DNA from: Marinobacter salarius
GTDB taxonomy: Bacteria; Pseudomonadota; Gammaproteobacteria; Pseudomonadales; Oleiphilaceae
Direction: 5' to 3'
Length of the DNA: 64,000 nucleotides
Assembly: GCF_032922745.1 (NCBI RefSeq)
Contig: NZ_CP136693.1
Span: 620,001 to 684,000 of the forward strand
The notes under the pieces were generated by a model, which was not told where the DNA came from, ran no database searches, and worked only from the letters and a program-made list of their open reading frames with translations. Shown here one piece after another: positions 1 to 9,294 of this stretch (the first letter of the stretch is position 1; each line of letters begins with the position of its first letter). Made by a program: the position numbers and the translations under genes.

Positions 1-354
1 GAAGTGGCCAAATACCACGTACAGCCAGCACTGAACATTGCCGGCACCGACGTCATCATTGTCAGCCAGAAAGCGTTGAACAAGCTGCCCGAGGATATGC
101 AGAACATCGTCAAGCAGGCCCTTGAGGAGCAATTCTGGTTCCGTACCAATGAGTATCAGTACAAGGAACGCATCACGCTGGCCAAGGCCATCAGCGAACA
201 CAATGTTCAGGTCAACACCTTGCCGGAGGACGTTCAGAACCGTCTGACCCAGACCGCACAGACGTTGTGGGATGAGGAAGGCAAGCGCAGCGACAACGCC
301 CAGAAGGCGCTGGACATGCTGAAAGACTATCTGTCAGAGCTGGGCTATCTGTAA
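1..354 (+). CDS. TRAP transporter periplasmic solute-binding subunit, C-terminal part (5' end outside window)
   Basis: The frame is open from the first base and stops at 352-354, so this is the last ~117 codons of a gene starting upstream. The residues (PALNIAGTDVIIVSQKALNKLPEDMQ and the helical, charged tail) resemble the C-terminal lobe of DctP/TeaA-like binding proteins, in which a long helix follows the ligand domain. It is followed by the small and large TRAP membrane subunits on the same strand, which fixes the role: it captures an organic acid (C4-dicarboxylate or similar, not determinable) in the periplasm for the sodium-driven permease. The substrate-binding arginine region lies off the window. 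Confidence 0.85.
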   Translation, partial: EVAKYHVQPALNIAGTDVIIVSQKALNKLPEDMQNIVKQALEEQFWFRTNEYQYKERITLAKAISEHNVQVNTLPEDVQNRLTQTAQTLWDEEGKRSDNAQKALDMLKDYLSELGYL

Positions 355-374
355 ACGCCTGACACCTGAAACCG

Positions 375-399
375 GCCGGGCCCGCTTTTCAGGCCCGGC
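375..399 (+). terminator. Intercistronic hairpin between dctP and dctQ
   Basis: An 8-bp perfect stem (GCCGGGCC at 375-382, GGCCCGGC at 392-399) with a 9-nt loop is followed by TTTGCTTTT. It lies between the binding-protein gene and dctQ. It probably lets most transcripts end after the abundantly needed binding protein (partial termination or 3'-end stabilisation), a common TRAP operon arrangement. Confidence 0.55.
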
Positions 400-435
400 T
401 TTGCTTTTGAACGAACCGTTTCCCGGAGAATACCA

Positions 436-984
436 ATGGGTGTGTTGAGCGCATTCATGAGAGGGGTTACCCGTCTCAATGATGTCATCGGGCGCGGGAT
501 AGCGCTGATCGTTTTTGCCATGTTCGCATTCCTGATCATGGAGGTGGCGTTTCGCTATCTGTTCAACTCGCCCACGGTATGGACCAACGAACTGACCCAG
601 ATGCTGTTTGGCATCTACGCTGTCATGTCCGGGGGTTACATCATGGCTCACCGTGGCCATGTGAACGTTGATCTGCTGCACTCACACCTTCCGCCCCGCG
701 GTCGGGCCGTGCTCGACATTCTGACTTCAACAATATTCTTTATATTCACCCTGGCCCTGCTGTACTTCGGCTACGACATGGCTAGCGAGTCCATTGCCAG
801 CTGGGAAACGTCCTATTCCGCCTGGAACCCGCCTATCTGGCCGGTGAAAGCCGCCATTCCGCTGGGTACAGGCCTATTGGTTCTGCAAGGCATCGTCAAG
901 TTACTGGAAGATATCGCAGTGGCCTTCAACCTCAGTTACTACACCCCCGAATCCCAGGACGACGCTAAAGGAGAGCCATTGTGA
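436..984 (+). CDS. dctQ: TRAP transporter small permease subunit
   Basis: A 182-residue membrane protein with four predicted hydrophobic segments (about residues 16-36, 50-70, 88-110, 130-150). It carries the DctQ-like stretch EVAFRYLFNSPTVWTNEL followed by GxYxMAHRGHVNVDLL. DctQ binds the large subunit DctM and is needed for sodium-driven solute uptake. GGAG sits 8 bases upstream of the ATG. It overlaps dctM by 4 bp, indicating translational coupling. The product assignment is safe; the substrate is unknown. Confidence 0.93.
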   Translation: MGVLSAFMRGVTRLNDVIGRGIALIVFAMFAFLIMEVAFRYLFNSPTVWTNELTQMLFGIYAVMSGGYIMAHRGHVNVDLLHSHLPPRGRAVLDILTSTIFFIFTLALLYFGYDMASESIASWETSYSAWNPPIWPVKAAIPLGTGLLVLQGIVKLLEDIAVAFNLSYYTPESQDDAKGEPL

Positions 985-2291
985 GCATTGAAATCCTCAC
1001 GTTGCTGTTCTTCGGCTCCCTGCTGTTTTTCCTGCTTCTCGGCCTGCCACTGGCTTTTGTGCTGGGCGGCGTATCCGTTGTCTTCCTCTACTTCACCTGG
1101 GGATTCGACTCCTTCTATATGGTGTCCTCGCAGATCTGGGGCACCATGGAAAGCTTTACCCTGGTGGCGATCCCCCTGTTCGTCTTCATGGCGATGATTC
1201 TGGAGCGAACCGGGGTTGCCAAAGACTTGTACCGCATGATGCATCTTTGGTGCGGTGGCCTGAGGGGTGGCCTCGCCATTGGCACCCTTGGTATTTGCGC
1301 CGTTTTTGCAGCTATGGTTGGCATCAGTGGCGCAGCGGTCGTCGCCATGGGCACCATCGCACTGCCGTCGATGCTTGAGCGGGGCTACGACAAGAAGATG
1401 GCCCTGGGTGTGATCAACACTGGCGGGGGCTGGGGCATACTGATTCCTCCCAGCATTCTAATGATCCTCTATGCCCTGATTACCGGTGTGTCGGTAGGCA
1501 AAATGTTCGCTGCCGGCATCATGCCCGGTATTCTGCTGATGGTACTGACCGCCATCTACATCCTGGTGCGCTGCCACCTGCAGCCCGAACTGGCCCCCGC
1601 GCTGCCCCAGGAAGAGCGTGGCACCTGGCCGGAGAAGTTGCGCGCCCTGCGGGCGGTACTGCTGCCCATCGGTGTTGTGATCATGGTTCTGGGCTCCATC
1701 ATTGGCGGCATTACCACGCCAACCGAAGCCGCCGCCATGGGCGTGCTCGGCGCCCTGATATCCGCTGCGGTGTACCGTCAGTTCAAGTGGAGCATCCTGC
1801 AGGAAGCGGCGATCCGCACCTTCAAGCTCACCGGTATGATCATGTGGATCCTGTTCGCAGCCCACGCCTTCAGTGCTGCCTATCAGAGCATGGGGGCCCA
1901 GGATCTGATCGAGGGGCTGATGAATATGATTCCCGGCGGCCCCTGGGGCATCATCGTCGCCATGATGGTGATCGTGTTCCTGCTGGCCATGGTGCTGGAC
2001 CCGGTCGGCATCATGTTGATCACCCTGCCGGTATTCATGCCCATCGTTGAGTCCCTGGGATTTGACCCGATATGGTTCGGCATCCTGTTCGTGATCAATA
2101 TGGAAATCGGCTACATGACGCCACCTTTCGGTTTCAATCTGTTCTATCTGAAAGGGGTCGTGCCACCGAGCATCACCATGAAGGATATCTACTCATCAAT
2201 CATTCCCTTTGTGATTGTTGAAATTGTGGGGCTGGGGTTGATCATGATCTTCCCGCAAATTGCCACCTATCTGCCGGATCTGCTGTTCTGA
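981..2291 (+). CDS. dctM: TRAP transporter large permease subunit
   Basis: A 436-residue polytopic membrane protein of the DctM family, the transport channel of the TRAP system, usually 420-440 residues long. It is rich in Gly/Ile/Met helices with family motifs such as GVINTGGGWGILIPPSI near residue 142 and PTEAAAMGVLGALISA near residue 250. The GTG start at 981 overlaps the dctQ stop (GTGA), with AAAGGAG about 6 bases upstream. With the preceding two genes it forms a dctPQM operon for sodium-coupled uptake of an organic anion across the inner membrane. Confidence 0.95.
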   Translation: MSIEILTLLFFGSLLFFLLLGLPLAFVLGGVSVVFLYFTWGFDSFYMVSSQIWGTMESFTLVAIPLFVFMAMILERTGVAKDLYRMMHLWCGGLRGGLAIGTLGICAVFAAMVGISGAAVVAMGTIALPSMLERGYDKKMALGVINTGGGWGILIPPSILMILYALITGVSVGKMFAAGIMPGILLMVLTAIYILVRCHLQPELAPALPQEERGTWPEKLRALRAVLLPIGVVIMVLGSIIGGITTPTEAAAMGVLGALISAAVYRQFKWSILQEAAIRTFKLTGMIMWILFAAHAFSAAYQSMGAQDLIEGLMNMIPGGPWGIIVAMMVIVFLLAMVLDPVGIMLITLPVFMPIVESLGFDPIWFGILFVINMEIGYMTPPFGFNLFYLKGVVPPSITMKDIYSSIIPFVIVEIVGLGLIMIFPQIATYLPDLLF

Positions 2292-2363
2292 GCCGAGCCT
2301 GATCATGGCGGATCATAACCCTGTGTGGGTTGTTGCAGGCGGTTTAACAGAGGACTACCTTTA

Positions 2364-2394
2364 GGGAATCCCGATCAATGGAACCGGGATTCCC
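2364..2394 (+). other. 10-bp perfect inverted repeat in the leader of the next gene
   Basis: GGGAATCCCG (2364-2373) and CGGGATTCCC (2385-2394) form a perfect 10-bp stem with an 11-nt loop. No T-run follows; instead AAGGAG, the ribosome site of the 2415 gene, begins 6 bases later. It may end or stabilise the dctM transcript, or act as a leader hairpin next to the ribosome site. Confidence 0.4.
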
Positions 2395-2414
2395 AATCAC
2401 AAGGAGACGTTCTC

Positions 2415-2996
2415 ATGAACCGATTCAGCCCTGCCTTAGTGCCCCTGCTTCTCCTGCTCTTGCTTGCCCCCTTCGCGGCCCAGGCTGAGACCCTGACCGA
2501 CCAGACCATCCGCTCATTCATCAGCAGTCTGGAAACCCTTCAGGGGATGGAGAGTGAATTCGATGAGATGACGGAGGATTTCCCGGCCGAGAAAGGTGAG
2601 CGCGGTGGCGAGATGCCAGACATGTCGCGAATATTCTCATCGTCCATCGAGCGCATGAAGGGCCATGACCTATACAACCGGTTGGAAGACGTGGTGGAGC
2701 AACACGGATTCGCCAATCCCGAGTCGTGGGCGAAAACCGGTGACCGCATCTTCCAGGCCTGGAGCGCCCTGGAAATGGGCGAGCAGTCCAACACCATGAA
2801 TCAGGAAATGGCCAAAGCCATGGAAGAGATCAACAACAATCCACACATGAGCGAAGCCCAAAAACAGCAGATGCGGGACATGATGGGTGGCGCCATGTCT
2901 GCCATGGAAACGGCAAGCAACGCACCGGAAGCCGACAAGCGTGCCCTGCGACCGCACCTGGACGCACTGCGCGCCGCAACCGATTCAGACCGTTAA
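2415..2996 (+). CDS. Exported helical protein of unknown function
   Basis: A 193-residue protein with a clear signal peptide: Arg near the N-terminus, a Leu-rich core, and probable cleavage after FAAQA (residue ~21). The start is the ATG at 2415 because AAGGAGA lies about 8 bases upstream; a longer upstream reading has no signal peptide or ribosome site. The mature part is helical and charged, with many Met/Glu/Gln (MEEINNNPHMSEAQKQQMRD), resembling small periplasmic proteins of unclassified type. I recognise no catalytic motif. Its stop is only 12 bases from the group II intron, which separates it from its likely terminator. Confidence 0.8.
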   Translation: MNRFSPALVPLLLLLLLAPFAAQAETLTDQTIRSFISSLETLQGMESEFDEMTEDFPAEKGERGGEMPDMSRIFSSSIERMKGHDLYNRLEDVVEQHGFANPESWAKTGDRIFQAWSALEMGEQSNTMNQEMAKAMEEINNNPHMSEAQKQQMRDMMGGAMSAMETASNAPEADKRALRPHLDALRAATDSDR

Positions 2997-3008
2997 GCAG
3001 CGCCCCGA

Positions 3009-4937
3009 ATCGAGTAGGAGGGGGAGTTACCTCCCCCGTCCTCTCACACCACCGGGCATACGGTTCCGTACCACGGCGGTTCATGGTCGGCTCTGAAGCC
3101 GAGTCATCGTATCCAGCAAGCTTACCAGAGACAGACGGTCGAATACCCTCTTAGGCAGGGCCGCGTTCATATGAGTCGCGCCACTGTTCCACCAGGGTCC
3201 ACGACCATTGGTCGCGCTCCTCCAAGCCCTTATCTCAGTCAAGCCTAGCCGTACCAGGTTGCGGGCCCGCGTGCGGGTCCGCTTCCACTGCTGCCACAGG
3301 ATCAGGCGAAGCCGCCGTCTTATCCAGCCATCCAGGGCTTCGACCGAACGCTTCGAGGCGGTCAGGCGATAGTAATTTGCCCAGCCTCTCAGCACCGGGT
3401 TCAGGTTCCGGATGGTGGTCGTCAACGACTGTCCCCGTGACCGTTTCAGCAGGGGGCGAAGCTTGGCCATGAAGGCCTTCAGGCTTTTGGGCGCGACTCT
3501 CAACCGGACCTGACGTTTATGCCAGCTCACGCTGTAACCCAGAAAGCTCCGACGCCAGGGGCGGTCCACGGCGCTTTTCACCGTATTCACCTTCAGGCGC
3601 AAGCGCGTTTCCAGGAAGTGGGTAATACTGGCCATCACCCGTTCGCCGGATCTTTTGCTGCTGACGTAAATGTTGCAGTCGTCCGCATAGCGGCAGAACC
3701 GGTGTCCCCGCCGCTCCAGCTCCCGATCCAGTTCGGTCAGGAGCACGTTAGAGAGCAAGGGCGACAGGGGGCCGCCTTGCGGCGTGCCTTCCCGTCTCGG
3801 GCTGACCAGTCCTCCTTCGAGCATGCCGGCTTGCAGGTAACGCCGGATCAGGGTGAGTATCCGCCGGTCGGCTATGCGACAAGCCAGCAGGCTCATCAGC
3901 ACATCGTGGTTGACCCGGTCAAAGAACTGGGCCAGATCCAGATCGACCACCCAGCGGTGGCCGTCGTTGATGTGTTGCTGCATCGCCTTGACCGCCTGGT
4001 GGGCACTTCGACCGGGGCGGAACCCATAGCTGTGATCCGAGAAGGTCGGTTCCAGCGTCGGGCTCAGCACCTGGTGAAGGGCTTGTTGGATCAGGCGGTC
4101 CTGCACCGTTGGGATACCCAGTGTCCGCTCCCCGCCTTGCGGCTTGGGGATACTGACCCGGCGGACCGGTTGAGGATGGTAGTCTCCGGCCAACAGCCGC
4201 TCGCGCAGCGTTGGCCAATGCTGTTGCAGGTGGCCCTTCAGGGCCATCACCGGCATCTGATCGACACCGGCGGCACCCTTATTGGATACCACCCGCTGAT
4301 ACGCACGCATCAGGTTCGGGCGCTCAAGCACCTGTTCCATCAGCGTGTTCGGCTCCGCGTTCGTCCACGAGTGAGCCCCCGCGTCTGCCTCGACACGGAC
4401 TTCAGTCTCTGCCGGATACCGTCCAGCGCCTTCCTGAATGCCCTGCCCCATCCGGGTCGCTTCTGTCTTCATAAGCACACTACGAGAACTCATCGCCTAC
4501 TAACGGCCAACCATGTTCGGCCCTTCCGTACGCGGTGACGCACCTACTATGGCCTCGGCTGAGTTCTGGCTCCCCATCCCCACCTCTCGCGAAGTGAGTA
4601 GCACAGCGGCAGAGAACCAGACTTCCCAGGGTAAGACGCGTGACCTTCACACTTATGCCCGCCGCATTTACGTCCACACCTTCCGTGCAAGTACAGGGCT
4701 TTGACGATAGTTGACGCCTTACCCGGTGTGACCGCCTCATATGCGATTTCTGTTCGTCAGGCCAGTGCTTTGCCTGCGGCTTCCTTCAGATTCCATCTCA
4801 CGATGGACACCCTTGCCGTCCGGCTAGTGGTTCCCCTTGCCGGGTCCACAGGGGACTTGCACCCCCAAGTCATCCGGCCAGCACCACCTGTACCGGAACA
4901 GCGCCCGTCAAGGCGCTACGCGCCATGCCTGGCGCAC
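3009..4937 (-). mobile_element. Complete group IIC (bacterial class C) intron
   Basis: Read on the minus strand, the element starts with GTGCGCCAGGCATGG at 4937, the 5' consensus of group II introns. It runs through ~440 nt of structured RNA (domains I-IV) and encodes a maturase-reverse transcriptase. It ends with a domain V (about 3082-3047, catalytic CGC triad in AACCGCCG, typical of class C) and a domain VI hairpin (about 3040-3013, GGGGGAG/CTCCCCC). The last bases are CGAT at 3009, matching the terminal AY rule. The 1,929-bp length is normal. It sits directly after the T-run of an intrinsic terminator, the known insertion preference of class C introns. Ends are read from consensus, so each may be off by a base or two. 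Confidence 0.9.
3081..4493 (-). CDS. ltrA: Group II intron reverse transcriptase/maturase
   Basis: A 470-residue intron-encoded protein. The RT domain spans about residues 50-330, with palm motifs VDLDLAQFFDRVNHD, GTPQGGPLSPLLSN and CRYADD carrying the catalytic aspartates. The GIIM maturase/thumb region follows (LNPVLRGWANYYRL, then WQQWKRTRTRARNL). There is no HNH endonuclease domain, as expected for class C. It binds intron RNA, helps splicing, and copies the intron during retromobility. It stops just before domain V. The start could be residue 1 or Met8. No frameshift is seen, so the intron may be active. Confidence 0.95.
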   Translation of the reverse strand: MSSRSVLMKTEATRMGQGIQEGAGRYPAETEVRVEADAGAHSWTNAEPNTLMEQVLERPNLMRAYQRVVSNKGAAGVDQMPVMALKGHLQQHWPTLRERLLAGDYHPQPVRRVSIPKPQGGERTLGIPTVQDRLIQQALHQVLSPTLEPTFSDHSYGFRPGRSAHQAVKAMQQHINDGHRWVVDLDLAQFFDRVNHDVLMSLLACRIADRRILTLIRRYLQAGMLEGGLVSPRREGTPQGGPLSPLLSNVLLTELDRELERRGHRFCRYADDCNIYVSSKRSGERVMASITHFLETRLRLKVNTVKSAVDRPWRRSFLGYSVSWHKRQVRLRVAPKSLKAFMAKLRPLLKRSRGQSLTTTIRNLNPVLRGWANYYRLTASKRSVEALDGWIRRRLRLILWQQWKRTRTRARNLVRLGLTEIRAWRSATNGRGPWWNSGATHMNAALPKRVFDRLSLVSLLDTMTRLQSRP

Positions 4938-4944
4938 AACAAAA

Positions 4945-4971
4945 AAACCCGGCCGCGTGTGGGCCGGGTTT
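4945..4971 (-). terminator. Intrinsic terminator of the NSS symporter gene; target of the group IIC intron
   Basis: A 10-bp perfect stem (AAACCCGGCC at 4945-4954, GGCCGGGTTT at 4962-4971) has a 7-nt loop. On the minus strand it is followed by TTTTGTT and then the first base of the intron. On the plus strand it is followed by CTTTC, so before the insertion it could also have served the convergent gene ending at 2996. Confidence 0.9.
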
Positions 4972-4992
4972 CTTTCAATCCCCTGACGGCCT

Positions 4993-6375
4993 TTACGACA
5001 TCAGGTTGTAGACAAACACGATCGCAACCGCCACCGGTGTTACGAAGCGAACCAGGTTGTACCAGAGCGCAAAGCTGCCTCCGGAAAGGGCCAAATTGCT
5101 CTGCAACGACTCTTTCGCCACGCACCAGCCGACAAACAGGGCCGTCAGCAGGCCGGACAGCGGCAGCATCACGTTGGCGGTAAAGAAGTCGAGCAGATCG
5201 AAGATGGTGTTGCCCTCGAAACGCTCGAACATGCCCAGGGGCGCGAAACCAGACCACTCGTTCAGGGACAGGATGGACGCAATACCCAGCAGCCAGCAGG
5301 CAACCCCCACCACCACCGTGCTTCCCACACGGCCAACGATCAGTTTGTCTTCCAGCCATTCAACCACTGGCTCCAGCAGTGAAATAGCGGAGGTCCAGGC
5401 CGCGAACAACAGCAGCACAAAGAACAGGGCACCAAATATGCTGCCCATCGGCATCTGGCCGAAGGCCAATGGCAGGGTCTGGAAAATCAGGCCGGGGCCC
5501 GCACCGGCTTCCAGGCCATTGGCAAAGACCACCGGGAAAATCGCCAGGCCGGCCATCAGCGCCACCACGGTATCCATGATGGACACGGTCACTGCAGTCC
5601 GCCCGACCGACACATCGTCTCCCAGATAGGAACCGTAGGCCATCATGATGGCCATACCCAGGCTAAGGGTGAAAAACGCATGGCCCAACGCCACCAGTAC
5701 GCCATCCATGGTCAGGGCGCCAAAATCAGGTGTAAACAGGAAGGCGACAGCAGCACCGAAGTGGCCGGTGGTAGTGGCATAGCCCACCGCAACCAGCAGC
5801 AACACGAACAGGGCGGGCATCAGGATGGTGACGGCTCGCTCCAGGCCGGATTTGAGGCCACGGGCCACCACGAAAATCACCAATGCCATAAAGATGGTGT
5901 GCCAGATCAACAGTGTAACCGGGCTGGCCAGCAGGCCGCCGAACAGCTCACCGATGGCGTCCGCGCTCTGGCCGGTAAAATCGCCCATGGCCGCGTGACC
6001 AACGTAGGACGCCGCCCAGCCCCCGATGACAGAATAGAACGACAGGATAATGAACGCTGCCAGCACACCCACAATGGCAGAGATCCGCCATACCGGTGAC
6101 GCCAGGTTGCGCTCGGCCACCAGGCGGAAACTGGTGATCGGATTATGTCGGCCACTACGGCCGATATAAACCTCCGCCATCATGATGGGGATACCGACGA
6201 TGGCGATACACAGCAGGTATACCAGTACGAAAGCGCCACCACCATTTTCGCCGGTGACATAGGGAAATTTCCAGATATTGCCCAGCCCGACGGCCGAACC
6301 GGTCGCGGCCAGGATAAAGGCCATCCGGGAGGACCATAGCCCACGATGGGCCGGGGTAGATTTGGAACCAGTCAT
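4993..6375 (-). CDS. Sodium-dependent transporter, neurotransmitter:sodium symporter (SNF/NSS) family
   Basis: A 460-residue membrane protein with about 12 transmembrane helices. The NSS signature GLGNIWKFPY (residues 30-39) in TM1 forms part of the sodium and substrate site, followed by TGENGGGAF. Bacterial members such as LeuT, MhsT and TnaT import amino acids or indole compounds with sodium; the substrate cannot be read here. It stands alone between an Aer-like receptor and its own terminator (4945-4971). Length is normal for the family. Confidence 0.92.
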   Translation of the reverse strand: MTGSKSTPAHRGLWSSRMAFILAATGSAVGLGNIWKFPYVTGENGGGAFVLVYLLCIAIVGIPIMMAEVYIGRSGRHNPITSFRLVAERNLASPVWRISAIVGVLAAFIILSFYSVIGGWAASYVGHAAMGDFTGQSADAIGELFGGLLASPVTLLIWHTIFMALVIFVVARGLKSGLERAVTILMPALFVLLLVAVGYATTTGHFGAAVAFLFTPDFGALTMDGVLVALGHAFFTLSLGMAIMMAYGSYLGDDVSVGRTAVTVSIMDTVVALMAGLAIFPVVFANGLEAGAGPGLIFQTLPLAFGQMPMGSIFGALFFVLLLFAAWTSAISLLEPVVEWLEDKLIVGRVGSTVVVGVACWLLGIASILSLNEWSGFAPLGMFERFEGNTIFDLLDFFTANVMLPLSGLLTALFVGWCVAKESLQSNLALSGGSFALWYNLVRFVTPVAVAIVFVYNLMS

Positions 6376-6528
6376 TGTTTCATCCTGTGCTTTTGGCTGA
6401 TGAATCGATTAGAAGAGGTATGCCGAAGGCCTGCTTCAGCAGATGGGGCGGGATTTTGCCAGCAGTATGCGCAGGATGCCAGCCAGGGCCGGCACCGGGA
6501 TGTAAACATCTCCGGGGCCGGCCGATAA

Positions 6529-8106
6529 CTAGCCGTTTTTACTCACGAACCGGGAGACCAGATCTTTCAGCCCGCGGGACATCTGGCTCAGACTGTTACT
6601 GCTGTCCTTGGCGGAATCCGCCTGCTGGGTACTGTGATCGGCCAGTTCGGCAATATTGACCACCTGATGGTTGATCTCCTCGGATACCTGGCTCTGCTCC
6701 TCAAAGGCCGCCGACATGCTGATGAAGCTGTCGGAAATATCATGGATCGAAGACACGATTTCCTGCAAGGACGTTTCTGCCTCCCGCACCTTCTCCAGGC
6801 CCTTGCCCGCATCTTGCTCCCCTTCACGGGTGGCCTGTACGGCTTGCTCTACCTGGCTACGGAAATCATCGATGACCTGCTGTATACGGACTGTGGAATC
6901 CCGGGTGCGGCGGGCCAGAGACCGGACCTCGTCCGCCACCACGGCGAACCCTCGACCCTGCTCGCCAGCACGGGCGGCTTCGATGGCCGCATTCAGTGCC
7001 AGCAAGTTGGTTTGTTCAGCGATGTCTGAGATCAGGCTGGCGGCCTCACCAATGCTTTCCGTTGAGGCACCCAGTTTCTGGATGGCCGTACCAATGCCGT
7101 TCACCCGGGTCACCAGCTGTTCGATGGCCGTCAAGGCCTCACCGCTGCGCTTGCTGCCGGTGGCCGCCATCCGGTTGGCTTCTTCCGCCACTTTGGCGTT
7201 GCCATTCACGGTTTCGGTCACTTCCTGGATCGACACCGTCATTTCGTTTATAGCCGATGCGGTCTGGTCGGTCTCGGCCCGCTGTTTGGCAATCGACTCG
7301 GCGCCCTCGCTGATGTAGCGGTGGCTCGCCCTGGCATGCTCGTATAGAAGCTCCGCCTGGTCATCAATACGGGCCAGAGCAGTACGAATCCTCGCTTTCT
7401 CGCTCATGATCAGCATCGCCATTTGCGAAAACAAGCCGTTTTCATCGCTGTAGGTCCGTGCCACAACACCATCGCGGAAGGCATCGGGACGCAGATCAAG
7501 CAGGCCCTGTAAGCGAGCGGTGATGGAGCGAAGCGTCAACCCTGCAGCCAGCACATGAGCGACCACAATCAGGCCGATGGCCATCCCGGTATTACCTATG
7601 GCAGTTAACGCCACCAGGCTCAGGGCCAGCGAAAGGGCAAAGGGCCATCCTGATCGCATGGCAGAGACAAGCTGGCCCTGGACACTGACTGCCGACTTGC
7701 CGGAGGATAGCTTAGGGTAGAGTTTCTCAGCCCGCGCCACTTGCTCACGGGTTGGCGAGACTCGTACCGACTCGAAGCCAATCATTTTTCCGTTTTCAAG
7801 AATCGGGGTCACGTAAGCGCTCACCCAGTAGTGGTCACCGCTCTTGGTGCGGTTCTTGACCACGCCCATCCAGGGTTTTCCGGCCTTGAGGTACTCCCAC
7901 ATGCCCTGAAATACGGCTGAAGGCATATCCGGGTGACGGATCACGTTGTGGGGCTGGCCGACCAACTCCTCTCGAGAGAAACCGCTAATGTCGACGAATT
8001 CGTCGTTGCAGTAGGTAATGACGCCTCTTGAATCGGTGGTGGTAATCAGCCGACCGCTTGCGGACATTCTGACTTCACGCTGGGTAACCGGAAGGTTTTT
8101 TCTCAT
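6529..8106 (-). CDS. Aer-like PAS methyl-accepting chemotaxis protein
   Basis: About 525 residues from the ATG at 8106, chosen because AGGGAGA lies about 10 bases upstream; a start 27 bases earlier lacks this. The N-terminal PAS domain (about 15-115) contains NVIRHPDMP (54-62), characteristic of Aer redox receptors that bind FAD. Two hydrophobic segments follow near residues 150-190, then the cytoplasmic signalling coiled coil with the conserved hairpin tip EQTNLLALNAAIEAARAGEQ. It probably reports redox or oxygen state to CheA/CheW for aerotaxis. The 153-bp spacer to the NSS gene holds an imperfect GC-rich inverted repeat (6487-6523) without a T-run. Confidence 0.92.
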   Translation of the reverse strand: MRKNLPVTQREVRMSASGRLITTTDSRGVITYCNDEFVDISGFSREELVGQPHNVIRHPDMPSAVFQGMWEYLKAGKPWMGVVKNRTKSGDHYWVSAYVTPILENGKMIGFESVRVSPTREQVARAEKLYPKLSSGKSAVSVQGQLVSAMRSGWPFALSLALSLVALTAIGNTGMAIGLIVVAHVLAAGLTLRSITARLQGLLDLRPDAFRDGVVARTYSDENGLFSQMAMLIMSEKARIRTALARIDDQAELLYEHARASHRYISEGAESIAKQRAETDQTASAINEMTVSIQEVTETVNGNAKVAEEANRMAATGSKRSGEALTAIEQLVTRVNGIGTAIQKLGASTESIGEAASLISDIAEQTNLLALNAAIEAARAGEQGRGFAVVADEVRSLARRTRDSTVRIQQVIDDFRSQVEQAVQATREGEQDAGKGLEKVREAETSLQEIVSSIHDISDSFISMSAAFEEQSQVSEEINHQVVNIAELADHSTQQADSAKDSSNSLSQMSRGLKDLVSRFVSKNG

Positions 8107-8262
8107 TACGGGCTGTCTCCCTGACATGGCCATTCCACATTTGGTTTGGCAATTATGGCAACTCTAAGCGTAGACGCCGTCAGCAAAAAGTGGGGAATAT
8201 ACGATATCCAGCGGATATCAGAGCGAACCGAGACGCTCCTTTACAGACGACGCGAAATACCG

Positions 8263-9129
8263 TTACACCGCCAGCCTTGCCCGCGGATGAAAGCGCGCAT
8301 TCAACCACAGCGACAGGGCGATAACACCGCCGCCTATGGCCAGTCGCAACAGGTCGGCATCCCGGTTCCAGATCACCAGATTGACCAGCAACCCGGCGGG
8401 CACCAACACGTTGTTCATGATCGCCAGAGTGCCGGCATCCACATGGCATGCCCCCCGGTTCCACAGGAACAGCCCGATACCGGACGCTGCCAGGCCCAAC
8501 CAGGCGAGAATGCCCCACTGCAACGAGGTAGTGGGCAGACGACTGGCATCGCCAAAGATCAGGAAGGATGGCAGGGCAATGATCAATGCCCCGAAAAAGA
8601 AATAACCAAACGTACGGTAGGCTGGCAGTTCCGTTGGGAAGCGCATCATGGTGTGCTTGTAGCCGACCTGGCCCGCCGCAAAGGTGAAGTTCGCCACCTG
8701 CAACAGCAGGAAGCCAGTGATAAAGCCCTGGCTCAGGCCGTCGTAACGGATAATCCCCGCACCCAGCGTTGCCACGGCCGCGGCAACCAGAGCAATCGGC
8801 GAGAAGCGCCGGTACAGGGCGTCATCGATCAGGGTGACATACAGTGGCGTGAAAATGGTAAACAGCAGAACTTCCGGCACTGTCAGGTAGCTGAACGAGC
8901 GATACAGGCACAAGTAGGTCACGCCGAACTGCAGCATACCAGTGACCAGCACGCCCAGTTTCAATCCGCCGGGAACTCCACGCCAGCGGGTCAGCGGCAG
9001 AAACACCAGGGCGGCAAGCACCACACGGGTCAATACTGCGAAATCACTGTCCACACGCCCGGCCAGAAATTCGCCAATCAGGCTGAACGAAAACGCCCAC
9101 AGGACTGTTACGAAAATCAGAAGACCCAT
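8263..9129 (-). CDS. EamA/DMT-family transporter
   Basis: A 288-residue membrane protein from the ATG at 9129 (MGLLIFVTVLWAFSFSLIGE), with about ten short helices in two EamA repeats (about 1-135 and 145-285). The TM1 sequence, with tryptophan and FSFSLIGEFLAG, is typical of drug/metabolite transporter exporters. The longer upstream reading is hydrophilic and lacks a ribosome site, so it was discarded. The substrate is unknown; relatives export amino acids or metabolites. It is divergent from the MATE gene, with about 165 bp between the two starts. Confidence 0.85.
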   Translation of the reverse strand: MGLLIFVTVLWAFSFSLIGEFLAGRVDSDFAVLTRVVLAALVFLPLTRWRGVPGGLKLGVLVTGMLQFGVTYLCLYRSFSYLTVPEVLLFTIFTPLYVTLIDDALYRRFSPIALVAAAVATLGAGIIRYDGLSQGFITGFLLLQVANFTFAAGQVGYKHTMMRFPTELPAYRTFGYFFFGALIIALPSFLIFGDASRLPTTSLQWGILAWLGLAASGIGLFLWNRGACHVDAGTLAIMNNVLVPAGLLVNLVIWNRDADLLRLAIGGGVIALSLWLNARFHPRARLAV

Positions 9130-9294
9130 ATTACCCGCACCTGAAACATTGGAAGGCGGCACTTTACCCGCTACTGCACTGGGTTGTACACAGTGCCACG
9201 GAAACACCCTATGACATCCGGAGTGGAGAATGGGGTACCATCCAGCGCTCCTGACAGTTTCCAATTTATCTCTCCGGCCCGGGCTCACGATTCC

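Noticed and set aside
3519..4538. A 339-codon open frame opposite the intron reverse transcriptase
   Set aside because: Antisense to the intact RT reading with all motifs; no domain.
6487..6523. Terminator after the Aer-like gene
   Set aside because: An imperfect GC-rich inverted repeat exists but has mismatches and no T-run on the minus strand, so it was not listed as a terminator.
8146..9144. A 332-codon open frame opposite the EamA transporter
   Set aside because: Gln/His/Arg-rich shadow of a membrane-protein gene; no hydrophobic segments or domain.
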